A stretch of DNA of 64,000 bases from Harmothoe impar (GCA_947462335.1 OX381714.1:32884025-32948024), one strand, 5' to 3'. Positions 12,372 to 25,084 are shown, numbered from the stretch's first letter. Numbers and translations are program-made. The notes: generated by a model not told the origin, from the letters alone.

Positions 12372-13310
12372 AAATATATAACACTGATTGCATCAAAATT
12401 GCATTGAGATTTTTGGCAACATGGTTAAATACGAGATTGTGATTTGGGTAACTGATAAATGTATACATGTACCTACATCTAGCTACAGTGACAACAATCC
12501 CATATACAAATGTACATTAATTTATCCCCAGATAGTTCCAGATTATTACCTGGAGGCGCAAACAATGTTGATAATGTTACCCATTCCCCATCCACCCTAC
12601 CCCTTTAAGTCAGGATAGACCTTTGAATTGATAGACTTTGTATTGTGTTTATTAAACGTAAAATGTGTCTGTAGTATTTAAATACCTACATTATGTGTCA
12701 TTGTTGTCCAACATATGCTATGTCATAGTCTGTGGTTAGACTGCAGCACTAGCACTGTAGCAGGCAGAGTGGGTGGTCAGTGAGTCAGTGTGAGTCAGTG
12801 ATGATGTCAGACAGTGTCAGGGTGACTGTCAGTCCAGCTGTCAACAGCTGTATGGCCAGAATTTGACTAGAATCAGAAGATACAGACGACACTGTCACTT
12901 TCTAACATATGTATTCTCCTTAAAATTGGCAGGGAGTGCATGTGTCAACACATCTAAGCCGCCAAATAAGACCTATAAGGCGAATAATGTGGACTTGTCT
13001 TCCTCCTGCGCCTTTCAGCTCAAAGTAAACACTGCCACTTCCTGTTTTGCTGGTTATCCGGTGAGCCTCAACGCGACGCTCTCCAAGCAGATGCTTTGTA
13101 TTTGCCGCCCTGGTTAGGAAGTGGGTGCGACGGTTGTGGGATGGGCCCTGGATTGGGTTCCAAGGGGTTTTAGGTGGATGTGGGTGGTTTTATGTGGCTG
13201 GTTGAACGTATATGGCCTTTTAAGGGTCGTAACGTGCATTAATTATGTAGAAGTTGTGGCAGACCTTTTTGAATTAATTATTCATTGGTATTCCCGGTGC
13301 ATGAATGAAT
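12372..13310. other. Intergenic between the ASB and ADAT1 genes
   Basis: The region contains the probable ASB promoter and upstream sequence, since the gene reads leftward from here. A small TGAGTCAGTG repeat lies near 12780-12805. No supported exon was found. Confidence 0.4.
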
Positions 13311-13311
13311 G

Positions 13312-13480
13312 AAGCGCTTGAGAGTAACTCGCCAGGGTTTCATTCATGACTTATGCATAACGCCGACCATACAGGGCTGATACTCTCCCCACCGGTAAGC
13401 ATGATGCATGAATGCAGTACTGGCGTGTTACTCGCTAGAGCTGCATTCATGCATCATGGCAAGCAATGGGCATATGACAA
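13312..13480. mobile_element. Inverted-repeat element (GCATGATGCATGAATGCAG family), copy 2
   Basis: The ends GTGCATGAATGAATGAAGCG and GCTGCATTCATGCATCATGG are inverted, with internal AGTAACTCGCCAGGG and GTTACTCGCTAGAG shared with 10670-10862. Confidence 0.5.
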
Positions 13481-13604
13481 TAAAACACTATTCTATGCAG
13501 CCCTGATAAGGGAAACAAGTTAAAATTACCAGGTATAGTGTGCATTGGTAGTTGCCAACTAGTTTTCATCAACCTTTAAACACAAGAATAACTAATTATT
13601 ATAA

Positions 13605-13621
13605 TTTATTACCATTTTATT
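13605..13621 (-). terminator. Candidate ADAT1 polyadenylation signals
   Basis: Two minus-strand AATAAA hexamers (13610-13605 and 13621-13616) lie about 160-175 bp past the stop codon at 13782-13780. Confidence 0.4.
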
Positions 13622-13779
13622 TCGTAGAATCAACAGATGATCAGCAGTTGCCATATATACGTCTCTGCATGCCTGATACGTACAAAACCATGTCTACAGG
13701 CACTTTCTTTATCATAGGCTTTGGTATGATACACTTTATACCTACTGGGTGGTTCGCCATTGAAAAGACCAGAATTATT

Positions 13780-16700
13780 TCATGTTGATAAATGAAACAT
13801 GTTAAAGTCAGGAGGAGTCCTAGGCCAGTTCCTGAATACACCAGATAGTAAGTTGGTACATGCCTCTTGATAAGGTGCAGCAGATTTCTTATGGTCCAGA
13901 TATGTAAGAGCATCCTCCCTGAAACATCATCAACACGTTTTGTAGGAGCATTTCTTTTATTTGTCTTTTAATAGTTTGAACCAAATGTCACTGATTGTAA
14001 AATGACTGACACATATTTTGTTGATATATTCGTTGATATGTTTTACCTCCCATCCCACTTTCTACAGTGTTATTTACTCAGGGTTTTACGTTCAAATGCT
14101 TTTTTCACCCCAGCTCCAAGCAGAGATGCCACTCAGTCATCGACAAAAAGTAGAAAATCTTACAATTTCAGTGCATTTTCTGTAGAAAATTAAAATGATT
14201 CAATAGCAAAATAGTAGGAATTCCTGCAAAAGTAGGAAAAGTGGTAACTTTGCTCATGAGGGATTGGGACGTTTTGCTTTAAAAAATCCATTTAATATGA
14301 TATTACAGTAACATTGGAAAAGAACCTCAAAATATAGCTCACCTTAGAGTCATAGGCCGTCTACCATGTGGTATAGACTGAGCGAGTTTCGTGTAACATC
14401 TGAACAGCTCCAGCTTACAGATACCCACCCTGGAGGTAAACAGGCATCAGGGATGAAAGTGACCAGTCTCAGAAAAACTTGAAATGTTCAAATTGAGCCT
14501 CCTGAATAAAGGTCCTCTATAGTTAAGTACAGGTCTTTGTGACATTAAAAAAACTTGAAATCAGGGAAGACTCATCCCTGAAGCATTAACAGTTAGCATA
14601 CCATCACTAGTCTATACAGTCCAGTTAAGTATTTAGTTAATGAAGACATTTCATTTAGCTAAATATGGGGTGTTTTATATAGAGCTGTATTCTTACTACT
14701 TAGTACTATTACTGTAAATTCACGTGTATAACCCGCATACATCGCATACATCCCGCACCTAGGCTTTGGGAGAACGCTATAACCTCCACCTAGGTCTGAA
14801 GATTGCTATTTCAATACTCTACTATACTTCCAAAAACCGTCGTATTACCCACACCTAGACTACTAAAATAATATATAACCCACACTGATGGCTTGGTTGG
14901 CGTGTAACCCGCGAGTTATAAGGATGAATTTACAGTATTAAATAAAAACTGTAAATTCCCGCGTATAACCCGCACCTTGCGTATAACCCGCACCCCGACT
15001 TTGGGGGGATTTTATAACCCGCCCCTGGGGTCTGAAAATCGCCGTTATTACCCGCACTTAGACTTTGAGCATATATCATATAAGCCGAACTGGAAGCTTG
15101 GTTTGCTTATAACCCGCGGGTTATACGCTGGAATATACGGTACTCTATGAGGCCATTGTTGCATACCTTGCCTCGGGGCGGTGTTTGTTCTTGGTGGTGA
15201 CGCCCTGACGCCGTCCGTGACAGGCTGCCTCTTGGTACGGAGTCCCGTCTCCACACAACCACCAGATCACAGCTGGTAAGGGAAACATGCAAGTTAAAAT
15301 TTGATAAAGGAATGCACAAATCGACAATGGTCAAAGCAACAAAATATGTCAGTATGGTGAAGAAATAGACTACCGTAAATTCTTAGAAATTATAATATAC
15401 AGCAGTCCAACATTATAGCACTCCAATGCACTATATGGGTATACATATATATCTAAAACTGGACATCGACATCCATGTATCAGAGTCCTTCTAAAAGAAA
15501 GCTATATTCAGTCTCATCAAAGTAGAAATCCATAGGTTGCTATATGAAGGAGAAGGCTATGTTCATGCCTATGTGTATATCTGTGTGGGTGTACATGAGT
15601 CTGTGTCCATGAGCATCTGCATTCATGCTACAGTCATAGGGTGTTTTTAGGCAAATTTCTCTTATTTGCGATTTTGAACTTTTTACTCGCCAAATCAGGT
15701 GTTTTAAGGCAAATTTGACTTTTTTCAAATTTTGAACTCTTTTCTCACCAAATAGGGTGTTTTGAGGGAAATTTCACTTTTTTGCGCTTTTGAACTTTTT
15801 TCTCGCCAAATCGGGGTTTTTTAAGGCAAATTTCACTTTTTTGAGATTTTGAACTTTTTTCTCGCCAAATAGGGGGTTTTGAGGCAAATTTCACTTTTTT
15901 GCACTTTTTAACTTTTTTCTCGCCAAATCAGGTGTTTTTAGGCAAATTTCACTTTTTTGCGATTTTGAACTTTTTTCTCGCCAAATCAGGTGTTTTTAGG
16001 CAAATTTCACTTTTTTGCGATTTTGAACTTTTTTCTCGCCAAATAGGGGGTTTTTAGGCAAATTTCTTTTTTTTTGCGATGTTGAACTTTTTTTTCGCCA
16101 AAAGCTGCGGAGTCTACCTCCATGCGTGATCCTATTGATGGACTCTAGATAGACCCATGCATAGTGAAGACCTACATAGTGGACATGAGGTCAAGTTAAA
16201 AACTGCGAGTCACTTGTTTTGCAACTTGCACTGAATTGAACCTAATAGCCCTTAACTGGGTTGTCAACAATCAATTAAACTATGACAAAACTCCCTCTAT
16301 TTCGGAGACCAAATACACTATCAAATGATTTATATTTTTTCAAAATAACACCCTGTCTAGAATGGCCCGATACTCAGGAATCCTACTGTGAATAAAAAAA
16401 AAGCCAAATTTGAATTATTACCCTTTGATCAAAGTTAGGGAGTGATCATTTATTATCAACAGGGGGGGGGTCGTGGGTTTGGGGGGGGGGGCAAAAAAAT
16501 TTGGACCCCTTGACCGGGGGGGGGGAAAAAAATTTGGACCCCTCTTGGGGGGGGGGCAAAAAAATTTAACCTGTTTTGAGCCAAAAAGCCCGCGCGTTAC
16601 TATGCTTCAAAGGGCCCGCGCACGAGCCGATTTTCGACCCTAAGGGGGGGGGTAAAATATTTTGACCCCTTGACCGGGGGGGGGGGGGTAAAAAATTTTG

Positions 16701-19700
16701 CACGCTCCGCGCGGAAACCCACCACCCCCCCCCTGTTGTTAAAAAATGATCACTCCCTTAACAGAATGTCTCTATTTTTTTTCTAAAGACAGTCTGAATC
16801 ATATAGAAACAGAAAATGAAAAGAAAAATGGGGGGTCCCGACCTACTTTTTTAAATACAGAATTTTGAAAAATTAAAGTATTTAAATTTTTCTCTAAAAA
16901 TGAGAAAAAAGTGTGAAATCTTCAATAATTTTTTTAAATATCAACCATAATGCACAGAAATGTAAAACTTCACATGTGAAATGGCTATATGTTCCACTTT
17001 ACTGTAAAATTCATTTTACAGTTGTATGCCATGGAATTCTGGGTAAAAATATGATGTTTTGGGGAAGCAAATGAATAAATTGCTATCATTTTGTAGCGTT
17101 ATTGGCTGAAAATGGTATTCAAAACTAACAGAATTTTTTTTAACTTCCTCAGAAAATAGTTCAGATCATTTGCTAACATATGAAAGTGATTTTGATAGGG
17201 GGTCCCGGGCATATTTTTAGGTTTTTTGGCCTTTGAAGTTAAAAAATATAGCAAAATCGGTCTAAATCTTACATTTAAAGCTAAAAATAAAGTGTAAAAT
17301 GGCTAGAATCAGGGTAGAAACTGGCTACAATTGATACCCTTGGTTTTTCTAAGTAATTTAATGAGATCTCTATCATTCTAGATAATGATTTATTGGTAAA
17401 TAGCTTCAATGTTCTAACTTTTGATAAAAATAGCAAATATCATTAGCTTTAGATATATCAACTATGCAAAGTCCAATAAAACGCTCAATTTTGCTCGAAA
17501 TCTCCAAATTTTTTAACATGGCTTAATCATCATATATATGTATCAGATACTGTAATATTAGCTCATTCTGATACATTTAAGCTATATGCGCAGATACCTG
17601 CGCAGTGTGTCCATATTCAAGAGGTAGCGACCCACCTTAATACCTGAAAATTGAGAAATGCTGACGTTCACGGTTTATGTAGGAAATGTACTAAAAACAG
17701 CAAAAAAAGGCAACAAAACCCTAATTTTCTCAAAAACTGTTCAGTAGGATTTTTTCTAACTGAGGTTCCAGTGTTTTCTGCCCTCATATTACACATTGGC
17801 ATAGAGAATATATTGACACCTAGTCAGGATTTTGCGCTAGGAGCAATCTGTGAGGCAAAAAACAGCCAAAATGAGCCACTGGTCTGAAGTATAAAACTGG
17901 GCATCGATCACTATAGAGCTACAAAGAGACAGAGAATCGATGTCCAGTAACAAGCAATAGAAGCCAAAGCTTGTACACTAATCAGAAAGGCTTATAGGAT
18001 TTTCCCAAGCAGGGGGAGGGGGGGGTGTATATGAGTTTTTTTTTAAAGTATACTGCAGTACTGGGGTGAGGCTTGTACTCGGGTAGTCTTATATGTGGGG
18101 TTTTATGTTAAGATGACTGCAGGGTACTGCTTTAGGATGATTAGTGGTAAGAATTGGGGTAACCTACAAGAAGAAGCAGGGACAGCCTTGTCGCAGGTTT
18201 TCTCCACAAGTTGTCGACTCGCGGAGAATGCAACATCCGATTGTAGAAGGGAGGGGGCAGTCACTTGGTACCCCGGTGGTAGATCTGTGACACTGCTCAG
18301 CCGGTCCACCACCGCCCTCCGCATGGAGTCTTCACTGTACGGACATCTACAGAAACACAACACATGTATATACAACTCACACATGTATTAATGTGATGTT
18401 CTTTTATAGAGTATTTTTATATAAACATCGATGATTTATCTCCCACTTTAAAAATGTATAAATCATATAAAAAGTGATTGTTAAAAAGTGCATCTCTCGA
18501 GGTACAAAATCAACCAATTTAGAATTCCGTTGAGTGCATAACCATTGTGATAAATACATCAAGGTTCTACATTGCTGTAAGATTTATCCCCCTCCCCTCT
18601 CCATCCCCAATTTTTCAGCCCGAAACACACTTATTTTTGACAGTTATTTTTGACACTTATTTTTGACATGAGAACCTACTTTCCTACAATGATGGATGAC
18701 AGGTAGAGAGGCCCGTGCATGAAGTGTGATATTAGGGCACCCTGGATCCCCACCAGCGCCCAGCGGGAAAACTTGTCGCTGCACGACAGTGACATGGTAC
18801 GGTCACCACGACCTGGTTTTGTCCGCAGCACTGCCGTTATATGGTATGCTGAAAGGTTTTATTTTAAAGTAAATACTTAATCAAGGACAAAAGAACATTG
18901 AAAATAAAATCGAACGTGTGACTGCATCACAAATGACTCAGGTTCGGGGGGAAATGTAGTATCATCATATAGGAGTATACATATAATAATATTGTTCATC
19001 CCCAAATCCCAAGCTAAGGTCCCAACCCCATGTCCCAACCCCCGAGTCTCACCCCCGAGTCCCACCCCCGAGTCTCACCCCCGAGTCCCAACCCCGAGTC
19101 CCAACCCCGAGTCCCTCCCCCGAGTCCCAACCCCGAGTCCCAACCCCGAGTCCCAACCCCGAGTCCCAACCCCTAGTCCCACCCCCGAGTCTCACCCCCT
19201 AGTCCCAACCCCGAGTCCCTTCCCCTTCCCCCGTTAACTAGACTCAGGGTCAGGTAGAGGTGTGAAGGGAAATGTATCATTTATCATAGTAAGAAAGAGA
19301 AAGGGTGCACTCTTGTATTAATGGGATTCTTAAAGATGTGACCTTTGACCTTGATTTTGACCTTTTTCCGACCTAGATATCATCCTACACATAACAGAAA
19401 TGAATTCAGCACCTTTGGTTTACCCTAGTCCACTATCCATATCCATCCATTGCTCCCCCTATTATATCCTGGCTGGACTGTTTCGGATAGCATACCCAAA
19501 TTGTGCGTCACAAGTCAGGAACTCACAACTACCTATAGGCCTGCACCACACAACCTATAGGTCGCATGACGCAGGTGCCCTAAGAAAGCCACACCGAGTG
19601 AGGCAAGCCGCGCAAAAGAAGGGTATACTCAAAAAAAAAGTGGACATTGACTTTCTTTTGGGGGGGTACTTAGGCCTAAATTCAAATTTTCATGTTCCCC

Positions 19701-22700
19701 GATCTTGGCTATCTATGTCTTTTGTCCTCTCACGTCTATGTCAGACACACACTGAATAAAAAGCTCCCATGTCCATATTGTAAGTAACAGCGAATAGTGC
19801 TTAGTAGGGTCTGAGCTATATCCTACTACAGGGTTGTCTGTTTTTGTTCTCAAAATATTTGTCATGTATTGAACAACACTGGACAGCAACATATATATTA
19901 AATTACCATTAAGTTACCATACCGGTATCTAACATACTGCAGCGTATGTTGGGCCTAGTATATGATATAGGATGGCATCTCCTTTGGGAAGTAGTGTAGT
20001 ACTTCCCTGTGTTAAATTACCATTGGATCCAGTCAAAGCTTGCTGAAAAAAAGTGTCTCACCCCGGTTTGGTCGGCTGCCGAGATCTGTCCCATTGACTT
20101 AGCACTGAGCCCGTTCAATATGTAACTGTTAAATGTCAAGGGTTATCTACAGGCTCCCATAGGGCTCTATGCTGAAGCAAACTACCACCATTTTAGACAC
20201 AAAATTAAAATCATGCTTTTCAGGGGGAAGCGTTTGAAAATGGATTAAAGCGCGATTACATAGGAAGTACAACATTGTACCGCATCTAATGACACAAAAT
20301 TGAGAAAAAGCTCCAATTTTGAAGGAATGACAGCTGTTTTAAATTTTAGGCTGAGAGACCCCCTGCTACCCGTCGCACAAGACTCAGAGTAAACCTGAGT
20401 CAATAATTCAGTAATGTATGAGGCAACACATTAATTAAACATGCCATCATTGTCACTTAAACAGCAATTAATGCTATTGACGGAACCTTCATGACAAGAA
20501 AATGTTCCATGTGCTCAAAAACAAATATCTGATGTAATTTTGGTACACTATAAAAGATGAACTATACATTTATATATATATATATATATATATAATCAGG
20601 ATATTATTCATATACAGGTGAATCAGGAGATTAGTTCGGCAGATCATATTGACTGATGTGAGTAACTGGGGGGGGGGGGGATTATATCTATTAAAACCCC
20701 TAAATCTAAAATAAATAGATAATCAAAACCTACATTTTCCGGGTGCAAGAGGGTCTGGGGTGGCCCCTGGCACACTCTTAGCCCCGGTCCTGTAGATATC
20801 CCCCCCGTCCTGTAGCTGTATATCTGGTGGGGGAGGCTCTGGTGTCTCATCTTGTTCAGTATCACTAGCACACTTCATCTTCTTAGTGCCCCTGTCAGGA
20901 CTGTCTGAACTAGATAGTCTCTTCCTGTGTGAGTTGGGAGGTGTCGGGGTGTGGTCTGGTGTCGGGGTGTGGTCTGGCGTCGGGGTGTGGTCTGGCGTCG
21001 GGGTGTGGTCTGGCGTCGGGGTGTGGTCTGGTGTCGGGGTGTGGTCTGGCGTCGGGGTGTGGTCTGGCGTTGGGGTGTGGTCTGGTGTCGGGGTGTGATC
21101 TGGTGTCGGGGTGTGGTCTGGTGTCGGGGTGTGGTCTGGTGTCGGGATGTGGTCTGGTGTTGGGGTGTGGTCTGGTGTCGGGATGTGGTCTGGTGTTGGG
21201 GTGTGGTCTGGTGTCGGGATGTGGTCTGGTGTCGGGGTGCGGTCTGGTGTCGGGATGTGGTCTGGCGTCGGGGTGTGGTCTGGTGTTGGGGTGTCTGTGT
21301 TCACCTCAGGGACACGTCTCGGCTCGGGTTCTACAATCACATCCCCACACTCATCCTCAGCAACAGACTTAGGGAAGATGGAGGCGTCCCCACCTAGAAA
21401 CAAATTCATAACGAATAAGTTTTAAGTACAATACAATCAGGGCTTTTATTCATAAATGGTCTAAATACGCGTATATAATGCACACCAGGCATCTTTAAAT
21501 ATTATTACATGGACATGTATTATATTTAGTTTGTATTGTTTGTACACTTTCTAGTCGATAAGTATATAAAGAGAAAATTATTGAGCTTTAGTAAGATATG
21601 TGGCAATTAATTTCCATCCATGTGGAAACCACCATTTTTAGGCCACTCAAAAACATAAAATTTAATGGTTTCTCATCACCGCGCACATCATAGAAATCAG
21701 GTTGTGAAGAAAACTTTTTTTCACCATTTTTTTTTATATCTCATCATATTTTTCAGTCCTTGGTGATGAGAAACCACTTTTTTCTTGGGAGTGGCCCCCG
21801 GAGGAGTGGCCTTGGGATAACATTTTGATTGGGGCACGACTCTAGACTATGAGTAACTCACACGGAGTATGGCTGGTGAACATGTGGATGTTGACCCCTT
21901 GTTTGAGGCGGCACACAAACCGGTCAGCATCTGGGTCCACCTCCAGGGTCTCACTGGTCTCCCCACCAGCCAGTCTCTGCAGCTGTCCATACAAGTACCT
22001 AGGGAAGAGAGATAACTTGCTTTAATATTTCCTTTCCACATCCAGTTAAAATCAAGTCTATCGGTAAATTGCATGCATATATTTGCCAGAAATTAGCCGT
22101 GGAAGACCATTGTGGTCTTAATGAGGACCAAAGGGAAAAAAGAAAAAAAAAAGTGTTCAAATCAATGTTGCATGGGCGGAGTAATATCTCTGCGCCATGT
22201 CAGTCTACTAAGTATCATATTGTAGCAGAAAAAGGTAATCAGACTTACACACTTGCTGGTAGAATAACGACTTTTCTATCATAATCTGAGATTAATGTCT
22301 CTGTCCTACCTGAGAAACCCTCGCCGTGCGACGACTTCAGCATGGCTGTCATTAACTACATCTCCTGTAACGGCACCATTTATACATAATGGTAGAAATA
22401 AACACTGTATATTCTTTATTTTCTAAATTAAGGACCACTTGGTAATGATATTCAAGTGTGTTTTTTTTCCCTAAAACTTTTTTTAATGATTAAAATAACA
22501 TTTAGGCAAGTCGACGCCACAGCATCACGAATTACAGATGAATATTTACACGACATAATTTTGAATCCATAATTTTCGTAATTGTTTTCTGGTTCGTATG
22601 GTGTTCATCATGAATGGCCTATTTCTTTTATCCACAGAACATATATAATATCACAAACCATTTGGGCTCATTTTGCTTTGACCTAAGCATTTGGAACCGG

Positions 22701-23192
22701 TTCCCATGGAGACAATTTGGAGGTCATAACCTGCAAATATACAAGAGTCCATAAATGGTGGTAATACTTATGATATAGCAATTGGTTAGTTTAAGCAGGC
22801 CATAGAATTTAGAAAGCCATTCCGGGTGCCAAGGCCAACGTAATGTTATTTTGCAACCAACATATTAAAGCATACATGAATATGGTCAACGCTATGAAAC
22901 AATGGCAATATTATCATCTTTATCAAGCCCTCTCTTTAAAATCTAATGTCATATGCTACAGTTAATATTTCTAAAAGTAGGTAAATCTGCATTAAATCTG
23001 TATACCGGTATATTCTGTTCCAATGTTATAATCTTTACCCTGTTCCTTTTCCTTGCTAACCACGACACTGGCAAGAAGGGTCCATTCCTTCCCTGCCTGA
23101 GGTTTCCCTCTTTTACTCATCTTGGTGGTGTAGTTCTCACAACAGAGAGATGCCACTCTCTCGGCAAATGATTTATCTGTGCGCCAAGCCAT
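13780..23192 (-). CDS. ADAT1: tRNA-specific adenosine deaminase 1 (A37 of tRNA-Ala), 10 exons
   Basis: ADAT1 converts adenosine 37 of tRNA-Ala to inosine. Exons are 23192-23039, 22730-22659, 22364-22310, 21998-21862, 21393-20734, 18848-18680, 18346-18168, 15272-15167, 14429-14343 and 13918-13780. Phases all match, and the total of 1758 nt encodes 585 aa. The editase domain covers nearly the whole protein. Zinc ligands and the proton shuttle are visible: NDSHAEV (H83, E85), TPCGDASI (C140, codon split by intron 4) and SLSCSDK (C382). The C-terminal motifs [22 protein letters not shown] and APYQEA match the family. Human ADAT1 is about 500 aa; the excess is a (TPTPDH)n tract at about residues 172-291. 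An acceptor (TTTGCAG) two bases before the ATG indicates a 5'UTR intron. Confidence 0.95.
14117..14257. repeat. Dispersed GAGATGCCACTCAGTC repeat, copy 1
   Basis: It shares CAGAGATGCCACTCAGTC, TCGACAAAAAGTAG, GTAGGAATTCCT and AAAGTAGGAAAAGTGG with 53524-53682, and a shorter part with 37121-37200. It lies in the last ADAT1 intron. Confidence 0.55.
14449..14583. mobile_element. MITE with CAGGGATGAAAGT / CATCCCTG ends, copy 2
   Basis: The ends CAGGGATGAAAGTG and TCATCCCTG are inverted and the interior matches 10088-10214. It lies about 20 bp upstream of ADAT1 exon 9 (14429) in transcript terms. Confidence 0.5.
14711..14936. mobile_element. MITE of the GTATAACCCGC family, copy 1
   Basis: The left end ACTGTAAATTCACGTGTATA and right end ATAAGGATGAATTTACAGT are inverted. 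The interior carries repeated TATAACCC and CACCTAG motifs. It is the first of two adjacent copies in ADAT1 intron 8. Confidence 0.65.
14948..15141. mobile_element. MITE of the GTATAACCCGC family, copy 2
   Basis: It starts ACTGTAAATTCCCGCGTATA and ends with the inverted GGTTATACGCTGGAATATAC. It carries the family interior CGACTTTGGGGGGATTTTAT and GTCTGAAAATCGCC. It ends only about 25 bp from the 5' splice site of ADAT1 exon 8. Confidence 0.7.
15632..16102. repeat. Tandem repeat, unit about 62 bp
   Basis: About seven copies of a unit containing AGGTGTTTTTAGGCAAATTT, CACTTTTTTGCGATTTTGAA and CTTTTTTCTCGCCAAAT. It lies in ADAT1 intron 7. Confidence 0.8.
16438..16757. mobile_element. PIF/Harbinger-like MITE with poly-G interior, copy 1
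   Basis: The ends GGGAGTGATCATTTATTATC and TTAAAAAATGATCACTCCC are inverted. Both flanks are TTA, a 3-bp target duplication of the kind (TWA) made by PIF/Harbinger transposons. The interior alternates G-runs with AAATTTGGACCCCTT. Sister copies are at 29639-29957 and 42454-42655. Confidence 0.72.
16770..18000. other. Long AT-rich intronic stretch of ADAT1 intron 7
   Basis: AT-rich, with no supported exon. A GGGGTCCCGACC or GGGGTCCCGGGC segment appears at about 16830 and 17200, which may mark an old dispersed repeat. Confidence 0.35.
19008..19222. repeat. 12-bp tandem repeat (CCCGAGTCCCAA)
   Basis: About 17 copies of CCCGAGTCCCAA/CCCGAGTCTCAC lie in the intron between ADAT1 exons 5 and 6. It is open in one plus-strand frame only because 12 is a multiple of three. 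Confidence 0.85.
20572..20595. repeat. TA microsatellite
   Basis: An uninterrupted run of (TA)n about 24 bp long, in ADAT1 intron 5 about 140 bp past exon 5. Confidence 0.8.
20939..21297 (-). repeat. In-frame 18-bp coding minisatellite in ADAT1 exon 5
   Basis: About 20 tandem copies of an 18-bp unit (plus strand GTGTGGTCTGGTGTCGGG) are translated as the hexapeptide DHTPTP, with DHIPTP and DRTPTP variants. The unit keeps frame, so copy-number changes are tolerated. It sits between the PCG zinc motif and the SCSDK motif, replacing the variable linker of ADAT1. Confidence 0.92.
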
Positions 23193-23479
23193 ACCTGCAA
23201 AGTACAAGTTATATTTTAAATGCACCCGAATTCATAAAAATGAATAAATGACTTGTCCCTTTAGGAAATGTTCATTTTTATTAATTACAGGGGGTTGTGG
23301 TGTAATTGCGCAGAGGCCTGAACATTTTTTACGCCCCCGCCCCCCTCGAGAGCATGTGGAATCTTTCATCCAACCTCTCGCCCTATTCCACTCTTAGAAC
23401 TATAGTAGTCTAACGTGCTGGCCCTTTTTGCTATAAAGAGGCATAATTTTTTACGCCCCCCCTATCTCCAAGAGGGGTT

Positions 23480-23515
23480 AGAATTCTTTTACGACCCCCC
23501 CCCCCCCCCGGCCCT
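23480..23515. repeat. C-run rich remnant, possibly of the Harbinger-like MITE
   Basis: Flanking sequence from about 23265 (GTTCATTTTTATTAATTACAG) through the C-run resembles a degraded relative of the GGGAGTG MITE. The right end is not clear. Confidence 0.3.
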
Positions 23516-23761
23516 CGTAACTAATAAACAAGGGGACAAATTCAAGGATTTTACGGCAAAGCCGTAGTGGCTTTGGGTTTTTATAGGATTGTTATGAACT
23601 ACTGGTGAGAAAACGAAGGGGCATAGATTTATGCTTTTTGGTGTGTCTAGGGTTCTAATGCAATTCATATGTGATGGTTTGCAGCAATACTGCATGGTCA
23701 GTTAACTTACATGCACTTAGCTAAATCTTTTTGATTTTTATTGGTTTTACTGCTGCTGGTA

Positions 23762-25080
23762 TAGTTTTTGGAGGCCATCTTGGCAGCCATCTTGGAAATT
23801 TCCCGGATTGAAAATCTAAGCCTAAAAATGGATTCTACATCCTAGAAAACCCTATTATCCATGTATCACACAAGGAAATCAGACAATCTTGAGTTTTTGG
23901 CGGCCATCTTGGCAACCATCTTGGAAATTTCCCGGATTGAAAATCTGAGCATGAAAATGGATTCCACATCCCAGAAAACCCTACTATCCATGTATCACAC
24001 AAGGAAATCAGACAATCTTGAGTTTTTGGCGGCCATCTTGGCAGCCATCTTGGAAATTTCGCGGATTGAAAATCTAAGCCTAAAAATGGATTCTACATCC
24101 TAGAAAACCCTATTATCCATGTATCACACAAGGAAATCAGACAATCTTGAGTTTTTGGCGGCCATCTTGGCAGCCATCTTGGAAATTTCCCGGATTGAAA
24201 ATCTAAGCCTAAAAATGGATTCTACATCCTAGAAAACCCTATTAGGCCTATCCATGTATCACACAAGGAAATCAGACAATCTTGAGTTTTTGGCGGCCAT
24301 CTTGGCAACCATCTTGGAAATTTCCCGGATTGAAAATCTGAGCATGAAAATGGATTCTACATCCTAGAAAACCCTATTATCCATGTATCAAACAAGGAAA
24401 TCAGACAATCTTGAGTTTTTGGCGGCCATCTTGGCAGCCATCTTGGAAATTTCCCGGATTGAAAATCTAAGCCTAAGAATGGATTCTACATCCTAGAAAA
24501 CCCTATTATCCATGTATCACACAAGGAAATCAGACAATCTTGAGTTTTTGGCGGCCATCTTGGCAACCATCTTGGAAATTTCCCGGATTGAAAATCTGAG
24601 CATGAAAATGGATTCTGCATCCCAGAAAACCCTACTATCCATGTATCACACAAGGAAATCAGACAATTTTGAGTTTTTGGTGGCCATCTTGGCAGCCATC
24701 TTGGAAATTTCCCGGATTGAAAATCTAAGCCTGAAAATGCATTCTACATCCTAGAAAACCCTATTACTCAATGTATCACACAAGGAAATCAGACAATCTT
24801 GAGTTTTTGGCGCCCATCTTGGCAGCCATCTTGGAAATTTCCCGGATTGAAAATCTGAGCATGAAAATGGATTCTGCATCCCAGAAAACCCTACTATCCA
24901 TGTATCACACAAGGAAATCAGACAATTTTGAGTTTTTGGTGGCCATCTTGGCAGCCATCTTGGAAATTTCCCGGACTGAAAATCTTAGCCTGAAAATGGA
25001 TTCTACATCCTAGAAAACCCTATTATCCATTTATCACACAAGGAAATCAGACAATCTTGAGTTTTTGACAGCCATCTTGG
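23762..25080. repeat. 129-bp tandem array with two alternating unit types
   Basis: About ten copies of a 129-bp unit with starts (GAGTTTTTGG) at 23891, 24020, 24149, 24284, 24413, 24542, 24671, 24801, 24930 and 25059. Units alternate between type A (AATCTAAGCCTAAAAATGG, ending CCTAGAAAACC) and type B (AATCTGAGCATGAAAATGG, often CCCAGAAAACC), with one A-A junction near 24070-24200. One copy has a 6-bp insertion (near 24244). Confidence 0.92.
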
Positions 25081-25084
25081 CAGC

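Noticed and set aside
15632..16102. CRISPR-like array of regular repeats
   Set aside because: There are no unique spacers, the whole unit of about 62 bp is repeated, and the genome is eukaryotic; it is a plain tandem repeat.
20929..21425. Plus-strand open frames such as WSGVGV repeats
   Set aside because: They are antisense shadows of the ADAT1 (TPTPDH)n exon.
23861..25013. Repeated 80-codon frames starting MYHTRKSDN
   Set aside because: They come from A-B dimers of the 129-bp satellite, end at the same repeat-encoded stop, and match no protein family I know.
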